From Accumulibacter sp. (lineage in GTDB: Bacteria > Pseudomonadota > Gammaproteobacteria > Burkholderiales > Rhodocyclaceae), in contig JAISNE010000212.1 in the NCBI GenBank assembly GCA_031276375.1, forward strand, positions 1 through 6,134: a DNA stretch of 6,134 nucleotides. The letters are read 5' to 3'. The notes under the pieces were generated by a model that worked only from the letters and a program-made list of their open reading frames with translations, was not told the origin of the DNA and ran no database searches. Positions 1 to 6,008 of this stretch are shown here, piece after piece (the first letter of the stretch is position 1; every line of letters begins with the position of its first letter). Position numbers and translations under genes: made by a program.

Positions 1-732
1 AACGAGCTGCCGCTGGCGCCCGACGAGCTGGACGGTTTCACCATGACCCTGCTGCGCCTGTACGCCTTCCGTCCGGCCGGAGCGGCTGACGCGCCGCCGC
101 CAGCATCGTCCGCGCCGGCTGGCGGCGAGGTTCCGCCGGCTTCGGTGGCAAACCCACCGGCGGCAAAACCGGCGGCGAAGCCAAGGGCGGAAGCGAAAAC
201 GCGGCCGGTGGGTGATCTTCCCGCGGAATCGCGGGCGGCCGCCGTGCCGTCCGGTTCTTTGTCCGACTCTTCGTCCGACTCTTCCTCCGACTTGTCGTCC
301 GGTTTGTCGTCGGATTCACCGCCGGAATCGTCGTCCAACCCGCCGCCCGCCGAGGGAAGCATCGGCTGGCACGAGCGGCTTGCCGCGTTGAAATTGAGCG
401 GCCTGGCCCGGGAACTCGGCCAGCATTGCGAACTGAGGCTGGTCGACGAGCAGCGCGTCGTGCTGTGCCTTTCGCCGACGCATCGCCACTTGCAGATCAA
501 GGCCGCCCAGGACAAGCTGCAACAGGCGTTGTCGGAGCATTTCGGGCGTCCCCTGCGGCTGTCGATCGAACTGGACGAAGTTTCCGGCGAAACTCCCGCG
601 GGCGCGGCCCGGCGGCAGCGCCAGGAGCGCCAGGAGCAGGCCGTGGCGTCCGTCGAACAGGATGCTTTCGTGCGCGAGGTGATCGACATGTTCGACGCCA
701 CGCTGATCGAGTCGTCGATCAAACCCGTTTAA
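1..732 (+). CDS. dnaX: DNA polymerase III subunit tau, C-terminal part (5' end outside window)
   Basis: The tau subunit is the organiser of the replicative clamp loader and tethers the polymerase core and DnaB helicase. Only the last 243 residues are present; the AAA+ ATPase domains and any gamma frameshift site lie to the left. The reading frame is open from base 1. Visible residues 1-24 ([20 protein letters not shown], then YAFRP) match the end of the collar domain. Residues about 25-119 are an Ala/Pro- then Ser/Asp-rich low-complexity linker. From IGWHERL at residues 121-127 to the C-terminal SIKPV is the tau-specific domain that in this family binds the alpha subunit. It ends at TAA 730-732, 27 bp before ybaB. 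Identification rests on the conserved ends and on the dnaX-ybaB-recR order. The repetitive linker is the only unusual part. Confidence 0.95.
   Translation, partial: NELPLAPDELDGFTMTLLRLYAFRPAGAADAPPPASSAPAGGEVPPASVANPPAAKPAAKPRAEAKTRPVGDLPAESRAAAVPSGSLSDSSSDSSSDLSSGLSSDSPPESSSNPPPAEGSIGWHERLAALKLSGLARELGQHCELRLVDEQRVVLCLSPTHRHLQIKAAQDKLQQALSEHFGRPLRLSIELDEVSGETPAGAARRQRQERQEQAVASVEQDAFVREVIDMFDATLIESSIKPV
262..309 (+). repeat. 12-bp degenerate tandem repeat inside the dnaX linker
   Basis: Four consecutive 12-bp units are seen: TCCGACTCTTCG, TCCGACTCTTCC, TCCGACTTGTCG and TCCGGTTTGTCG, followed by a partial fifth unit (TCGGATTCA, 310-318). The unit is four codons and in frame, so it encodes [19 protein letters not shown] in the tau linker. 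Copy number can therefore change without breaking the gene. It looks like slippage-driven growth of a disordered spacer. Confidence 0.85.
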
Positions 733-759
733 CCACTTCCCTTGTCGAGGCAAAACACC

Positions 760-1083
760 ATGATGAAAAACGGAATCGCCGGCCTGATGAAGCAGGCGCA
801 ATTGATGCAGGAAAACATGAAAAAGGCGCAGGAGCAACTGGCGCAGGTCGAGGTCGAAGGGCAGTCCGGGGCGGGCATGGTCAAGGTGACGATGACCTGC
901 GGCCACGACGTGCGGCGCGTGGCGATCGACGCCTCGGTCATGGACGACAGGGAAATGCTCGAGGATCTGGTGGCGGCGGCGGTCAACGACGCGGTGCGCC
1001 GCGCCGAGGAAGTGACCCAGGAACGCATGGCCGGTTTCACCGCGGGACTGAATCTGCCGGCGGGCCTGAAGCTGCCGTTCTGA
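760..1083 (+). CDS. ybaB: YbaB/EbfC family nucleoid-associated protein
   Basis: This is a small dimeric DNA-binding protein of the YbaB/EbfC family (107 residues, usual length about 105-110). It coats DNA and is regularly encoded between dnaX and recR. The N-terminus [30 protein letters not shown] is the helical arm. The centre has the family signature [22 protein letters not shown], then [20 protein letters not shown], and the end is LPAGLKLPF, close to the usual GFKxPF tail. I chose ATG 760 because GAGG at 747-750 lies 9 nt upstream. ATG 763 is the alternative, and an in-frame TTG at 742 is less likely because it lacks a ribosome-binding site. The stop TGA (1081-1083) overlaps the recR start, so the two are probably translationally coupled. 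Confidence 0.95.
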   Translation: MMKNGIAGLMKQAQLMQENMKKAQEQLAQVEVEGQSGAGMVKVTMTCGHDVRRVAIDASVMDDREMLEDLVAAAVNDAVRRAEEVTQERMAGFTAGLNLPAGLKLPF

Positions 1084-1685
1084 TGGCCACGCCGTCGAGT
1101 CTCGAAAACTTCATCGAGGCCCTGCGCTGCCTGCCGGGGGTCGGTCCGAAATCGGCGCAGCGCATGGCTTATCACCTGCTGCAGCGCGACCGTCCGGGAG
1201 CGCAGCGCCTGATGGAGTCGCTGCAGCAGGCATTGCGGGTGCTGCGCCACTGTCAGCGCTGCAATACCTTCACCGAAGCCGAAATCTGCGAGCGCTGCCT
1301 GTCGCCCAGACGCGACCCGAGCCAGTTGTGCGTCGTCGAAACGAACATCGACCTGAACATGATGGAGCAGACGCAGGCCTATTCCGGCCTGTACTACGTT
1401 CTGATGGGCCGCCTGTCGCCGCTCGACGGCGTCGGGCCGCGCGAACTCAATCTGGACAAGCTGCTGGCGAGAGTGTCCGATGGCGTGGTGCGCGAAGTCA
1501 TCCTGGCGACCAACTTCACCAACGAAGGCGAGGTGACCGCGCATACCCTGGGGGAAATGCTGAAAAGCCGGGGCTTCAAGGTATCGCGGATCGCGCGCGG
1601 CGTGCCGGTCGGCGGCGAACTCGAATACGTCGATTCCGGCACGCTCGCGCAGGCCATGCGTGAGCGAAAATCGCTTTATAATTAG
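1083..1685 (+). CDS. recR: Recombination mediator protein RecR
   Basis: RecR works with RecO (and RecF) to load RecA on SSB-coated single-stranded DNA at gaps. The protein is 200 residues, the family norm. The helix-hairpin-helix is at residues 16-33 ([18 protein letters not shown]). The zinc site has Cys57, Cys60, Cys69 and Cys72 in the standard CxxC...CxxC spacing. The Toprim domain runs from about residue 79 and includes [34 protein letters not shown] and the closing [16 protein letters not shown]. The start ATG 1083-1085 shares one base with the ybaB stop (TGATG) and has no evident Shine-Dalgarno of its own, which implies coupling to ybaB. One small oddity is that the usual VVE(S/T)PAD of the Toprim start reads [13 protein letters not shown] here. 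The last codons contain a perfect TATAAT. Confidence 0.97.
   Translation: MATPSSLENFIEALRCLPGVGPKSAQRMAYHLLQRDRPGAQRLMESLQQALRVLRHCQRCNTFTEAEICERCLSPRRDPSQLCVVETNIDLNMMEQTQAYSGLYYVLMGRLSPLDGVGPRELNLDKLLARVSDGVVREVILATNFTNEGEVTAHTLGEMLKSRGFKVSRIARGVPVGGELEYVDSGTLAQAMRERKSLYN
1677..1682 (+). promoter_or_regulatory. Possible -10 box for sspAB inside the recR 3' end
   Basis: A perfect TATAAT occurs in the last sense codons of recR (TAT AAT TAG). No convincing -35 hexamer sits 16-18 bp upstream (CCATGC at 17 bp). If used, it would give sspA a leader of about 140 nt containing both hairpins below. A second, weaker -10-like TATCAT is at 1729-1734. The match may be chance from Tyr-Asn codons. Confidence 0.25.
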
Positions 1686-1713
1686 ATAGTTGGCTTCTTT
1701 CATCCTTTTCTTT

Positions 1714-1737
1714 CGGATGAATCTCGTGTATCATCCG
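1714..1737 (+). other. Inverted repeat in the recR-sspA spacer
   Basis: CGGATGA (1714-1720) and TCATCCG (1731-1737) form a 7-bp stem with a 10-nt loop. An earlier copy, TCATCC at 1700-1705, can pair with GGATGA (1715-1720) instead, so two mutually exclusive hairpins are possible. There is no T-tract on the + strand after it, so it is not a standard terminator. Confidence 0.4.
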
Positions 1738-1774
1738 GGGCTGGCCAGGGGACACGGAGCCAGGCCGGGCAGCA

Positions 1775-1817
1775 GCGCCGTCGACACTTGGCCGCCAGGA
1801 CGGCGCGGTCTGTTTTT
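1775..1817 (+). promoter_or_regulatory. GC-rich hairpin and T-run just before the sspA ribosome-binding site
   Basis: GCGCCGTC (1775-1782) and GACGGCGC (1799-1806) form a perfect 8-bp stem around a 16-nt loop that can itself pair (TTGG with CCAG). Six bases later comes T5 (1813-1817), immediately followed by GAGG (1818-1821), the sspA Shine-Dalgarno. It resembles an intrinsic terminator but the gap between stem and T-run is longer than usual. It could end recR transcription, act as an attenuator for sspAB, or stabilise the 5' end of the sspAB mRNA. Confidence 0.4.
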
Positions 1818-1830
1818 GAGGATATTGACC

Positions 1831-2427
1831 ATGATGAATCTTTATTCGGGCACGACTTGCCCGTTCAGCCAGCGTTGCCGCATCGTCCTTTACGAAAAGG
1901 GCATGGATTTCCAGGTGATCGACGTCGACCTCTTCGCCAGGGCGGAAGACATCGCCATGGTCAATCCCTACGGCCGGGTGCCGGTGCTGGTCGAGCGCGA
2001 CCTGATTCTCTACGAGCCGAACATCATCAACGAATATATCGATGAGCGTTTTCCGCATCCGCAGTTGATGCCGCCGGATCCGATCATGCGCGCGCGCGCG
2101 CGCCAGTTGCTGGTGACCATGGAGCGCGAGGTGTTCACCCATGTCGAAACGCTCGAAAAGAACCCCAAGACCGCCGACAAGGCGCGCCAGATGATCCGCG
2201 AACGCCTGATCGAGATGACGCCCGTTTTCGTCAAGCAGAAGCACATGCTCGGCGAGGATTTTTCCATGCTCGACGTCGCCATCGCGCCGCTGCTCTGGCG
2301 TCTGGATCACTATGGGATCGAACTGCCGAAGGTGGCCGCGCCGTTGATGAAGTACGCCGAGCGCATCTTCAGCCGTCAGGGATACATCGACGCGCTGACC
2401 CCCTCGGAAAAAGCCATGCGCCGATAG
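1831..2427 (+). CDS. sspA: Stringent starvation protein A, RNA polymerase-associated GST-fold regulator
   Basis: In enterobacteria SspA binds RNA polymerase holoenzyme and alters promoter choice in stationary phase, acid stress and phage growth. The protein is 198 residues (E. coli 212). Residues 1-80 are a thioredoxin-like GST N-domain with TCPFS at 9-13 and a cis-Pro loop RVPVLVERD at 49-57. The surface PHP motif that E. coli SspA uses for polymerase contact is at 75-77 in DERFPHPQLMP. The C-terminal all-helical half contains FSMLDVAIAPLLWRLDHYGIELP and ends in LTPSEKAMRR. ATG 1831 is preferred (GAGG 1818-1821, 9 nt spacing); ATG 1834 is adjacent. It is followed 42 bp later by sspB, an operon-like pair. 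The family's common Glu-Ser at the GST substrate site is Glu62-Pro63 here, in line with a protein that does not use glutathione. Confidence 0.95.
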   Translation: MMNLYSGTTCPFSQRCRIVLYEKGMDFQVIDVDLFARAEDIAMVNPYGRVPVLVERDLILYEPNIINEYIDERFPHPQLMPPDPIMRARARQLLVTMEREVFTHVETLEKNPKTADKARQMIRERLIEMTPVFVKQKHMLGEDFSMLDVAIAPLLWRLDHYGIELPKVAAPLMKYAERIFSRQGYIDALTPSEKAMRR

Positions 2428-2469
2428 CCGCCGCCCCCTCCCCCGTTTCCGCCAAGAAGTTACATTGAG

Positions 2470-2901
2470 ATGAGCAAGAACCTGCCTTCAACCAAACCCT
2501 ATCTGATCCGGGCGATCCACGAATGGTGCACGGACAATGGTTTCACGCCTTACATCGCGCTCCAGGTCGACAGCCGCGCGCGCGTTCCAAGGGAATACGC
2601 GCGGGACGGGCAGATCGTCTTGAACATCAGCGACGAGGCGACCGGCGGATTGCAGATCGGCAACGAGATAATCAGCTTCCAGGCGCGTTTCAGCGGCGTG
2701 GCGCGCGATATTTCCTTTCCCGTCGGCAACGTCACGGCGATCTACGCGCGGGAAAACGGCGCGGGCATGGCCTTCGAGCCGGAAAGCGCGGAATCCGGCG
2801 CATACGGAGCGGAAACGGAGCCGCTCTCCGGAAGCGCTCCCGAGCCTGGTTCCGACCCCACGCCGCCGCCCAAGCGTCCGAAGCTGCAGCGGATCAAATA
2901 G
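2470..2901 (+). CDS. sspB: ClpXP protease specificity-enhancing factor SspB
   Basis: SspB is a dimeric adaptor that captures ssrA-tagged peptides from stalled ribosomes and delivers them to ClpXP. The protein is 143 residues (E. coli 165). Residues 1 to about 105 form the peptide-binding domain, with TKPYLIRAIHEWCTDNGFTPYI at the start, then VPREYARDGQIVLNIS, QARFSGVARDISFPV and the highly conserved AIYARENGAGMAFEPE. Residues about 106-133 are a Gly/Ser/Pro/Glu-rich flexible linker. The last eight residues RPKLQRIK match the C-terminal ClpX-binding tail (RPALRVVK in E. coli). ATG 2470 follows AAGAAG (2454-2459) at 10 nt. It is probably co-transcribed with sspA. Nothing is missing for function. 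Confidence 0.95.
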   Translation: MSKNLPSTKPYLIRAIHEWCTDNGFTPYIALQVDSRARVPREYARDGQIVLNISDEATGGLQIGNEIISFQARFSGVARDISFPVGNVTAIYARENGAGMAFEPESAESGAYGAETEPLSGSAPEPGSDPTPPPKRPKLQRIK

Positions 2902-2931
2902 GCTCCGTGGCGAGGCGTTGCGCGCGTCCGG

Positions 2932-2950
2932 CCGCACCAACAGGGTGCGG
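2932..2950 (+). terminator. Hairpin downstream of sspB, candidate terminator without T-tract
   Basis: CCGCACC (2932-2938) and GGTGCGG (2944-2950) form a 7-bp GC-rich stem with a 5-nt loop, 30 bp after the sspB stop. No T-run follows, so classical intrinsic termination is not supported. It may instead protect the 3' end of the mRNA. Confidence 0.35.
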
Positions 2951-3031
2951 AGGCCGTGCGCATGGCGGCACGCCGTGACCATGACCGGGTTCGATGGCCG
3001 CGGGAAAAGCGCTCGATCGGCGGCCGGCGCG

Positions 3032-3124
3032 GCGGAAAGCACGAGCGGCCCGGAGAATTCACGGAGAAAGGCGTCGGGAAAAGCCTGGAAAAATACGGAA
3101 ACCGCTCTTCTCCGCGCTTTCCGC
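3032..3124. repeat. Nested inverted repeat with CGGAGAA direct repeats
   Basis: GCGGAAAGC (3032-3040) is perfectly complementary to GCTTTCCGC (3116-3124). Inside it, CGGAGAA occurs twice 11 bp apart (3051-3057 and 3062-3068) and its complement TTCTCCG lies at 3108-3114. The purine-rich left half and pyrimidine-rich right half resemble degenerate ACGGAGAA-type palindromic repeats that I recall from other environmental bacterial genomes. Family membership is not established from one copy. Confidence 0.4.
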
Positions 3125-3180
3125 GTTCCACGAGCGTCTGGCACAAGTGTTGCTCACTCACCGGCAAAGCAATCCTTGCC

Positions 3181-3225
3181 GCCGGTCAACATCGCTCCGC
3201 CAGGCGGCGCGTTTCGTTGACCGGC
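3181..3225. repeat. 10-bp perfect inverted repeat with inner palindrome
   Basis: GCCGGTCAAC (3181-3190) and GTTGACCGGC (3216-3225) are perfect complements around a 25-nt centre, which itself contains CCGCC-A-GGCGG (3197-3207). Just upstream, GGCAA (3163-3167) pairs with TTGCC (3176-3180). The arms could fold in RNA or be the ends of a small repeat unit. No flanking duplication was seen. Confidence 0.5.
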
Positions 3226-3240
3226 TCATCTTTCGGGAGC

Positions 3241-3320
3241 GGCGGCAAGCAAAGTGGGGCCGGCATCCTGCCGGCCAGGGTTCATGAATGGCCGGCTGGA
3301 AGCCGGCCCTACTTGCCGCC
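3241..3320. repeat. REP doublet (REPIN/BIME-like element)
   Basis: Two near-identical GC hairpins face each other: GGCCGGC-ATCCT-GCCGGCC (3258-3276) and GGCCGGC-TGGAA-GCCGGCC (3290-3308). Each is preceded on its outer side by a REP-like tetranucleotide, GTGG on the + strand at 3254-3257 and GTAG on the - strand (CTAC 3309-3312). The hairpins are separated by 13 bp containing the palindrome TTCATGAA (3281-3288). The whole is bracketed by GGCGGCAAG (3241-3249) and CTTGCCGCC (3312-3320), 9-bp inverted arms. GTAG-type heads next to imperfect palindromes, paired in opposite orientation, are the established form of REP elements mobilised by RAYT (IS200-like Y1) transposases. It sits 38 bp upstream of the ybiB start. 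Whether other copies exist in the genome cannot be seen here. Confidence 0.7.
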
Positions 3321-3342
3321 CCGAAGGGCGGGGTTTCAAACC
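3316..3342 (+). promoter_or_regulatory. Two small palindromes abutting the ybiB ribosome-binding site
   Basis: CCGCCC (3316-3321) and GGGCGG (3326-3331) form a 6-bp stem with a CGAA loop. GGTTT-C-AAACC (3332-3342) follows directly. The ybiB Shine-Dalgarno GGAG is at 3343-3346, so these folds border it and could influence translation. They may also be the tail of the repeat element on their left. Confidence 0.4.
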
Positions 3343-3357
3343 GGAGTTGAGTTTACG

Positions 3358-4350
3358 ATGAATTACGCGCATTTCATTCGGGACATGGGAAAAGGCCGCG
3401 AGGGCGCCCGCGACCTCACGCGCGACGAGGCGCGGCAACTCTTCGGCGCGATGCTCGATGGCGGCGTGCCCGAACTCGAACTCGGAGCCATCGTGACCGC
3501 CTTGCGTCTGAAAGGGGAAAGCATCGACGAGATGCTCGGCTTCTCCGCCGCGCTGAACGAGCGCCATTACTCGCTGCGGCGCCCGTCGGGGCGGCCGCGG
3601 CCGATCGTCCTTCCTTCCTACAACGGCGCGCGCAAAAGCATCAACCTGACGCCGCTGCTGGCTTTGCTTCTCCAGCGTTATGGCGTTCCGGTGCTGGTTC
3701 ACGGATTGATCGAAGGATATGGCCGGGTGACCGCGGCGCAGGTTTTCCGCGAGTTCGAGCGGATGCCCTGCGTCAGCGTGGCGCAGGGACAACGGGCGCT
3801 CGATGAAAGCGGCCTGGCCGTCTTGCCGCTGTCGGCGATTTCGCCGGGCCTGAACAATCTGCTGCTGCTGCGCAGCCGCCTTGGCCTGCGCAACAGCGCG
3901 CACGCCCTGGTCAAGATGCTCGACCCGTTCCGGGGCGAAGGCGTGCTGGTGGCGGCGGCGACGCATCCGGGGTATCTGGACTTGATGCGCGGAATGATCG
4001 GCGCGCGGGGCCTCCGCGGCCTGCTGCTCAGGGCGACCGAGGGAGAACCCTACGCCAATCCCAGGCGCCGGCCGCGGATCGAATACCTGCACGACGGAAC
4101 GACCGAAATCCTCTTCGAAGCCGAGCACGACAACCTGAAAGCGTCGAACCTGCCCGAATCGTGCGACGCGAAAACGACCGCGGACTGGACGCGCAAGGTC
4201 CTGGCCGGCGAAATCGGGCTGCCTTCCCCGATGGCCAACCAGTTGGCCTGCTGCCTTTTCGCATCGGGCTATACCGGCGATTTCAATCATGCCAAAGCCA
4301 TCGTCGCCGTCGAAGGTCCGGGCAAGGCCACGCACTGGCGCGGCGCTTGA
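3358..4350 (+). CDS. ybiB: DNA-binding protein YbiB (TrpD-fold family)
   Basis: YbiB proteins share the anthranilate phosphoribosyltransferase (TrpD) fold but bind nucleic acid without sequence preference. E. coli YbiB is SOS-linked and has been reported to contact the GTPase ObgE. This copy has 330 residues (E. coli about 320). Residues 1-65 are the helical GT3 N-domain (LTRDEARQLFGAMLDGGVPE, then ALRLKGES). The catalytic PRPP-binding GTGGDG motif of true TrpD is replaced by PSYNGARKSINLTP from residue 86, the mark of this subfamily. Arg/Lys-rich segments such as NPRRRPRIEYL near residue 235 suit DNA contact. ATG 3358 is chosen from GGAG (3343-3346, 11 nt) and homology to the family start. 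Upstream in-frame codons are repeat DNA. No LexA-type box is seen upstream. It appears to be monocistronic. Confidence 0.9.
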   Translation: MNYAHFIRDMGKGREGARDLTRDEARQLFGAMLDGGVPELELGAIVTALRLKGESIDEMLGFSAALNERHYSLRRPSGRPRPIVLPSYNGARKSINLTPLLALLLQRYGVPVLVHGLIEGYGRVTAAQVFREFERMPCVSVAQGQRALDESGLAVLPLSAISPGLNNLLLLRSRLGLRNSAHALVKMLDPFRGEGVLVAAATHPGYLDLMRGMIGARGLRGLLLRATEGEPYANPRRRPRIEYLHDGTTEILFEAEHDNLKASNLPESCDAKTTADWTRKVLAGEIGLPSPMANQLACCLFASGYTGDFNHAKAIVAVEGPGKATHWRGA

Positions 4351-4356
4351 GCACGG

Positions 4357-4378
4357 CCGGCGCGCCGGAAAACGCCGG
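4357..4378 (+). terminator. Candidate hairpin terminator after ybiB
   Basis: CCGGCG (4357-4362) and CGCCGG (4373-4378) form a 6-bp stem with a 10-nt loop, 6 bp after the ybiB stop. The same bases contain a competing perfect 12-bp palindrome, CCGGCGCGCCGG (4357-4368). No T-run follows, so termination efficiency is uncertain. Confidence 0.4.
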
Positions 4379-4432
4379 TGAGCGCGGAAGAAAGTGTTTC
4401 GAGCGTTTCCCGTGCGCGCCGTGGCGGATCGG

Positions 4433-4438
4433 TATAAT
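4433..4438 (+). promoter_or_regulatory. Probable -10 box of the CorC-family gene
   Basis: A perfect TATAAT in the context CGGTATAATTGGGG lies 45 bp before the next gene's ATG and outside any coding sequence. The -35 position is poor (CCGTGC at 17 bp spacing). Transcription would start near 4445, giving a leader of about 39 nt. The hairpin after ybiB just upstream supports a separate transcription unit. Confidence 0.5.
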
Positions 4439-4483
4439 TGGGGGCAAGACGGAGAACGGGCGAGGACATTCTCGAACACACGG

Positions 4484-5839
4484 ATGGATATATTCCTGCT
4501 GCTGCTGCTGATCCTGGTCAATGGCCTGCTGGCCATGTCGGAAATCGCCATTGTTTCCTCCAGGAAATCGCGCCTGCAAAAACTCGCCGACGACGGTTCC
4601 CCCGGAGCCAAAACCGCCCTGAATCTAAGCAATGAGCCGTCGGCTTTCCTGTCGACCATCCAGGTGGGAATCACCACCGTGGGGATTCTCAGCGGCGCCA
4701 TCGGGGAAAACGCGCTGGCCGAGCCGCTCGGCGAATGGCTGTCCGGTTTCGCCTGGCTGCAAGCCTACGCGCAAGGACTGTCGCTGACCGTCGTCGTGGT
4801 CCTGCTGACCTATTTCTCGGTGGTGATCGGCGAACTCGTGCCGAAGCGCCTGGGCCTGCTGGCGCCCGAAGCGATCGCGGCGATCATCGCCTCGCCGATG
4901 ATTTTTTTCTCGCGCGCGGCGCGCCCGCTGGTCTGGCTGCTGTCCTCGTCGTCCGGCCTGATTCTGCGTTTCATCGGCGCCCGGCCAAGCGCCGAGGCGC
5001 CGGTCAGCGACGACGAAATCAACGTGCTGATGGAGCAAGGGGCCGAGGCCGGCGTTTTCCACGAGAGCGAACAGGCCATCGTCTCCAATGTGCTGCGGCT
5101 CGACGAGCAGCGGATCGCCGCGATCATGACGCATCGCAACGACATCTACTCCCTCGACCTCGACGCCCCCGAGGAAGAAATCCGGGCCTGCCTGTCCGAG
5201 AGTCCGTTTACGCGCATCGTGGTCTGCCGCGATGGACTGGAGCACATCGTCGGCATGCTGCGCACGGTCGACCTGCTGAAACTGGCGCTGACCGGCCAGA
5301 AACTCGATATCGAGCCGTACTTGCGCTCCCCCCTGTACATGCCCGAAGGCGTGACCACCACCCATCTGCTGGAAAGCTTCCGCAAGACGCGCCAGCAATG
5401 CGCGCTGATCGTCGACGAATACGGCGAACTGCAAGGGATGGTGACCCTGACCGACGTGCTGGCCGCGATCGTCGGCGACATTCCCTCGTCCGACACCTCG
5501 GAAATGGAAGATATCGTTCAGCGGGACGACAGTTCCTGGCTGATCGACGGCAGCGTGACCATCGAGCGCCTCAAATCGGCCATCGAAATCGAGGACGATT
5601 TCCCCGGCGAGGACGAGAACGCCTACAACACCCTGGGCGGGCTGATCATGTACATCCTGGGACGAATCCCCGCCGTGGCGGACAGCCTTGTAACCGCCGG
5701 TTTCCGCTTCGAAGTCGTGGATATGGACAAGAACCGCGTGGATAAGGTCCTGTTGTCCCGCTTCCCGGAACGGAACGAGCCGGGAGACAAGACCGCGGCG
5801 GACAGCGGACACGCCGCTTCCGGGGATGGCGAGGCGTAG
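4484..5839 (+). CDS. CNNM/CorC-HlyC family transporter-like membrane protein (DUF21 and CBS domains)
   Basis: This is a 451-residue inner-membrane protein of the hemolysin/CorC (CNNM) family, members of which export or exchange Mg2+ and Co2+ or, for E. coli PaeA (YtfL), polyamines. Residues 1-190 are the DUF21 membrane domain. Helix 1 is at about 3-23 with SEIA at 19-22; FLSTIQVGIT at 55-64 opens helix 2; a helix ends at GELVPK (116-121). The CBS pair spans about 215-340, with IMTHRNDIYSLDL opening the first and VDEYGELQGMVTLTDVLAAIVGDI in the second. The CorC_HlyC domain spans about 344-425 (DGSVTIERLKSAIEIEDDFP, YNTLGGLIMYILGRIP). The last 24 residues are a charged disordered tail. ATG 4484 places the start at helix 1. 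No good Shine-Dalgarno is in range (GAGGAC at 4462-4467 is too far), and upstream in-frame codons include the promoter. The substrate cannot be told from sequence. Confidence 0.92.
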   Translation: MDIFLLLLLILVNGLLAMSEIAIVSSRKSRLQKLADDGSPGAKTALNLSNEPSAFLSTIQVGITTVGILSGAIGENALAEPLGEWLSGFAWLQAYAQGLSLTVVVVLLTYFSVVIGELVPKRLGLLAPEAIAAIIASPMIFFSRAARPLVWLLSSSSGLILRFIGARPSAEAPVSDDEINVLMEQGAEAGVFHESEQAIVSNVLRLDEQRIAAIMTHRNDIYSLDLDAPEEEIRACLSESPFTRIVVCRDGLEHIVGMLRTVDLLKLALTGQKLDIEPYLRSPLYMPEGVTTTHLLESFRKTRQQCALIVDEYGELQGMVTLTDVLAAIVGDIPSSDTSEMEDIVQRDDSSWLIDGSVTIERLKSAIEIEDDFPGEDENAYNTLGGLIMYILGRIPAVADSLVTAGFRFEVVDMDKNRVDKVLLSRFPERNEPGDKTAADSGHAASGDGEA

Positions 5840-5897
5840 GGCGGACACTGAGGGCCATCGTGGACGCAACTATCGAATAGACAGGCCAAAAAATTCG

Positions 5898-5925
5898 TTT
5901 ACACTCAAGCATAGTGTTGTAGAAT
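5898..5925 (+). promoter_or_regulatory. Sigma-70-type promoter pointing towards the repeat
   Basis: TTTACA (5898-5903) and TAGAAT (5920-5925) are separated by 16 bp, and each matches the consensus at 5 of 6 positions. The expected start is near 5932. No known gene follows in the window, so the transcript would read into the A-tract region and the GCAA repeat, leaving about 105 nt before ATG 6037. Confidence 0.55.
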
Positions 5926-6008
5926 GATGTCACGCGCCGTTACATCGATTCATGATCTTCATTCGTTCCGTATTTGAAAGGCGTGCCGTCCGGCCTGGAA
6001 GTCCCTTC

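Larger units (their letters stand above)
2902..3357. other. 456-bp non-coding, inverted-repeat-rich spacer between sspB and ybiB
   Basis: No open frame here has family-like sequence. The frame upstream of ybiB stays open from 2956 only because the DNA is GC-rich and palindromic. The stretch holds, in order, the hairpin after sspB, a long 9-bp inverted repeat (3032-3124), a 10-bp inverted repeat (3181-3225), a REP doublet (3254-3312, with outer arms 3241-3320) and two small palindromes (3316-3342) leading to the ybiB ribosome-binding site. I see no convincing sigma-70 promoter. Confidence 0.7.

Noticed and set aside
426..1082. In-frame upstream extension of recR through dnaX and ybaB
   Set aside because: It lies in an alternative frame of two recognised genes; RecR homology starts at [15 protein letters not shown] (1083).
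1690..1830. Longer N-terminus for SspA
   Set aside because: The extra 47 residues resemble no GST-family N-terminus, the DNA there is palindromic, and a good Shine-Dalgarno precedes ATG 1831.
3241..3320. CRISPR array or complete insertion sequence
   Set aside because: Only two opposed hairpins, no regularly spaced direct repeats, no transposase gene and no target-site duplication seen.
2956..3357. 134-codon in-frame N-terminal extension of ybiB
   Set aside because: It is made of inverted-repeat DNA, has no domain-like sequence, and the YbiB family begins at MNYAHFIRDMGKG with a ribosome-binding site just upstream.
3226..4701. Long minus-strand ORF opposite ybiB
   Set aside because: It is a GC-driven shadow of ybiB with Arg/Gln/His-rich composition typical of antisense frames.
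4625..5869. Long minus-strand ORF opposite the CorC-family gene
   Set aside because: Shadow frame; the + strand encodes a clear DUF21-CBS-CorC protein.
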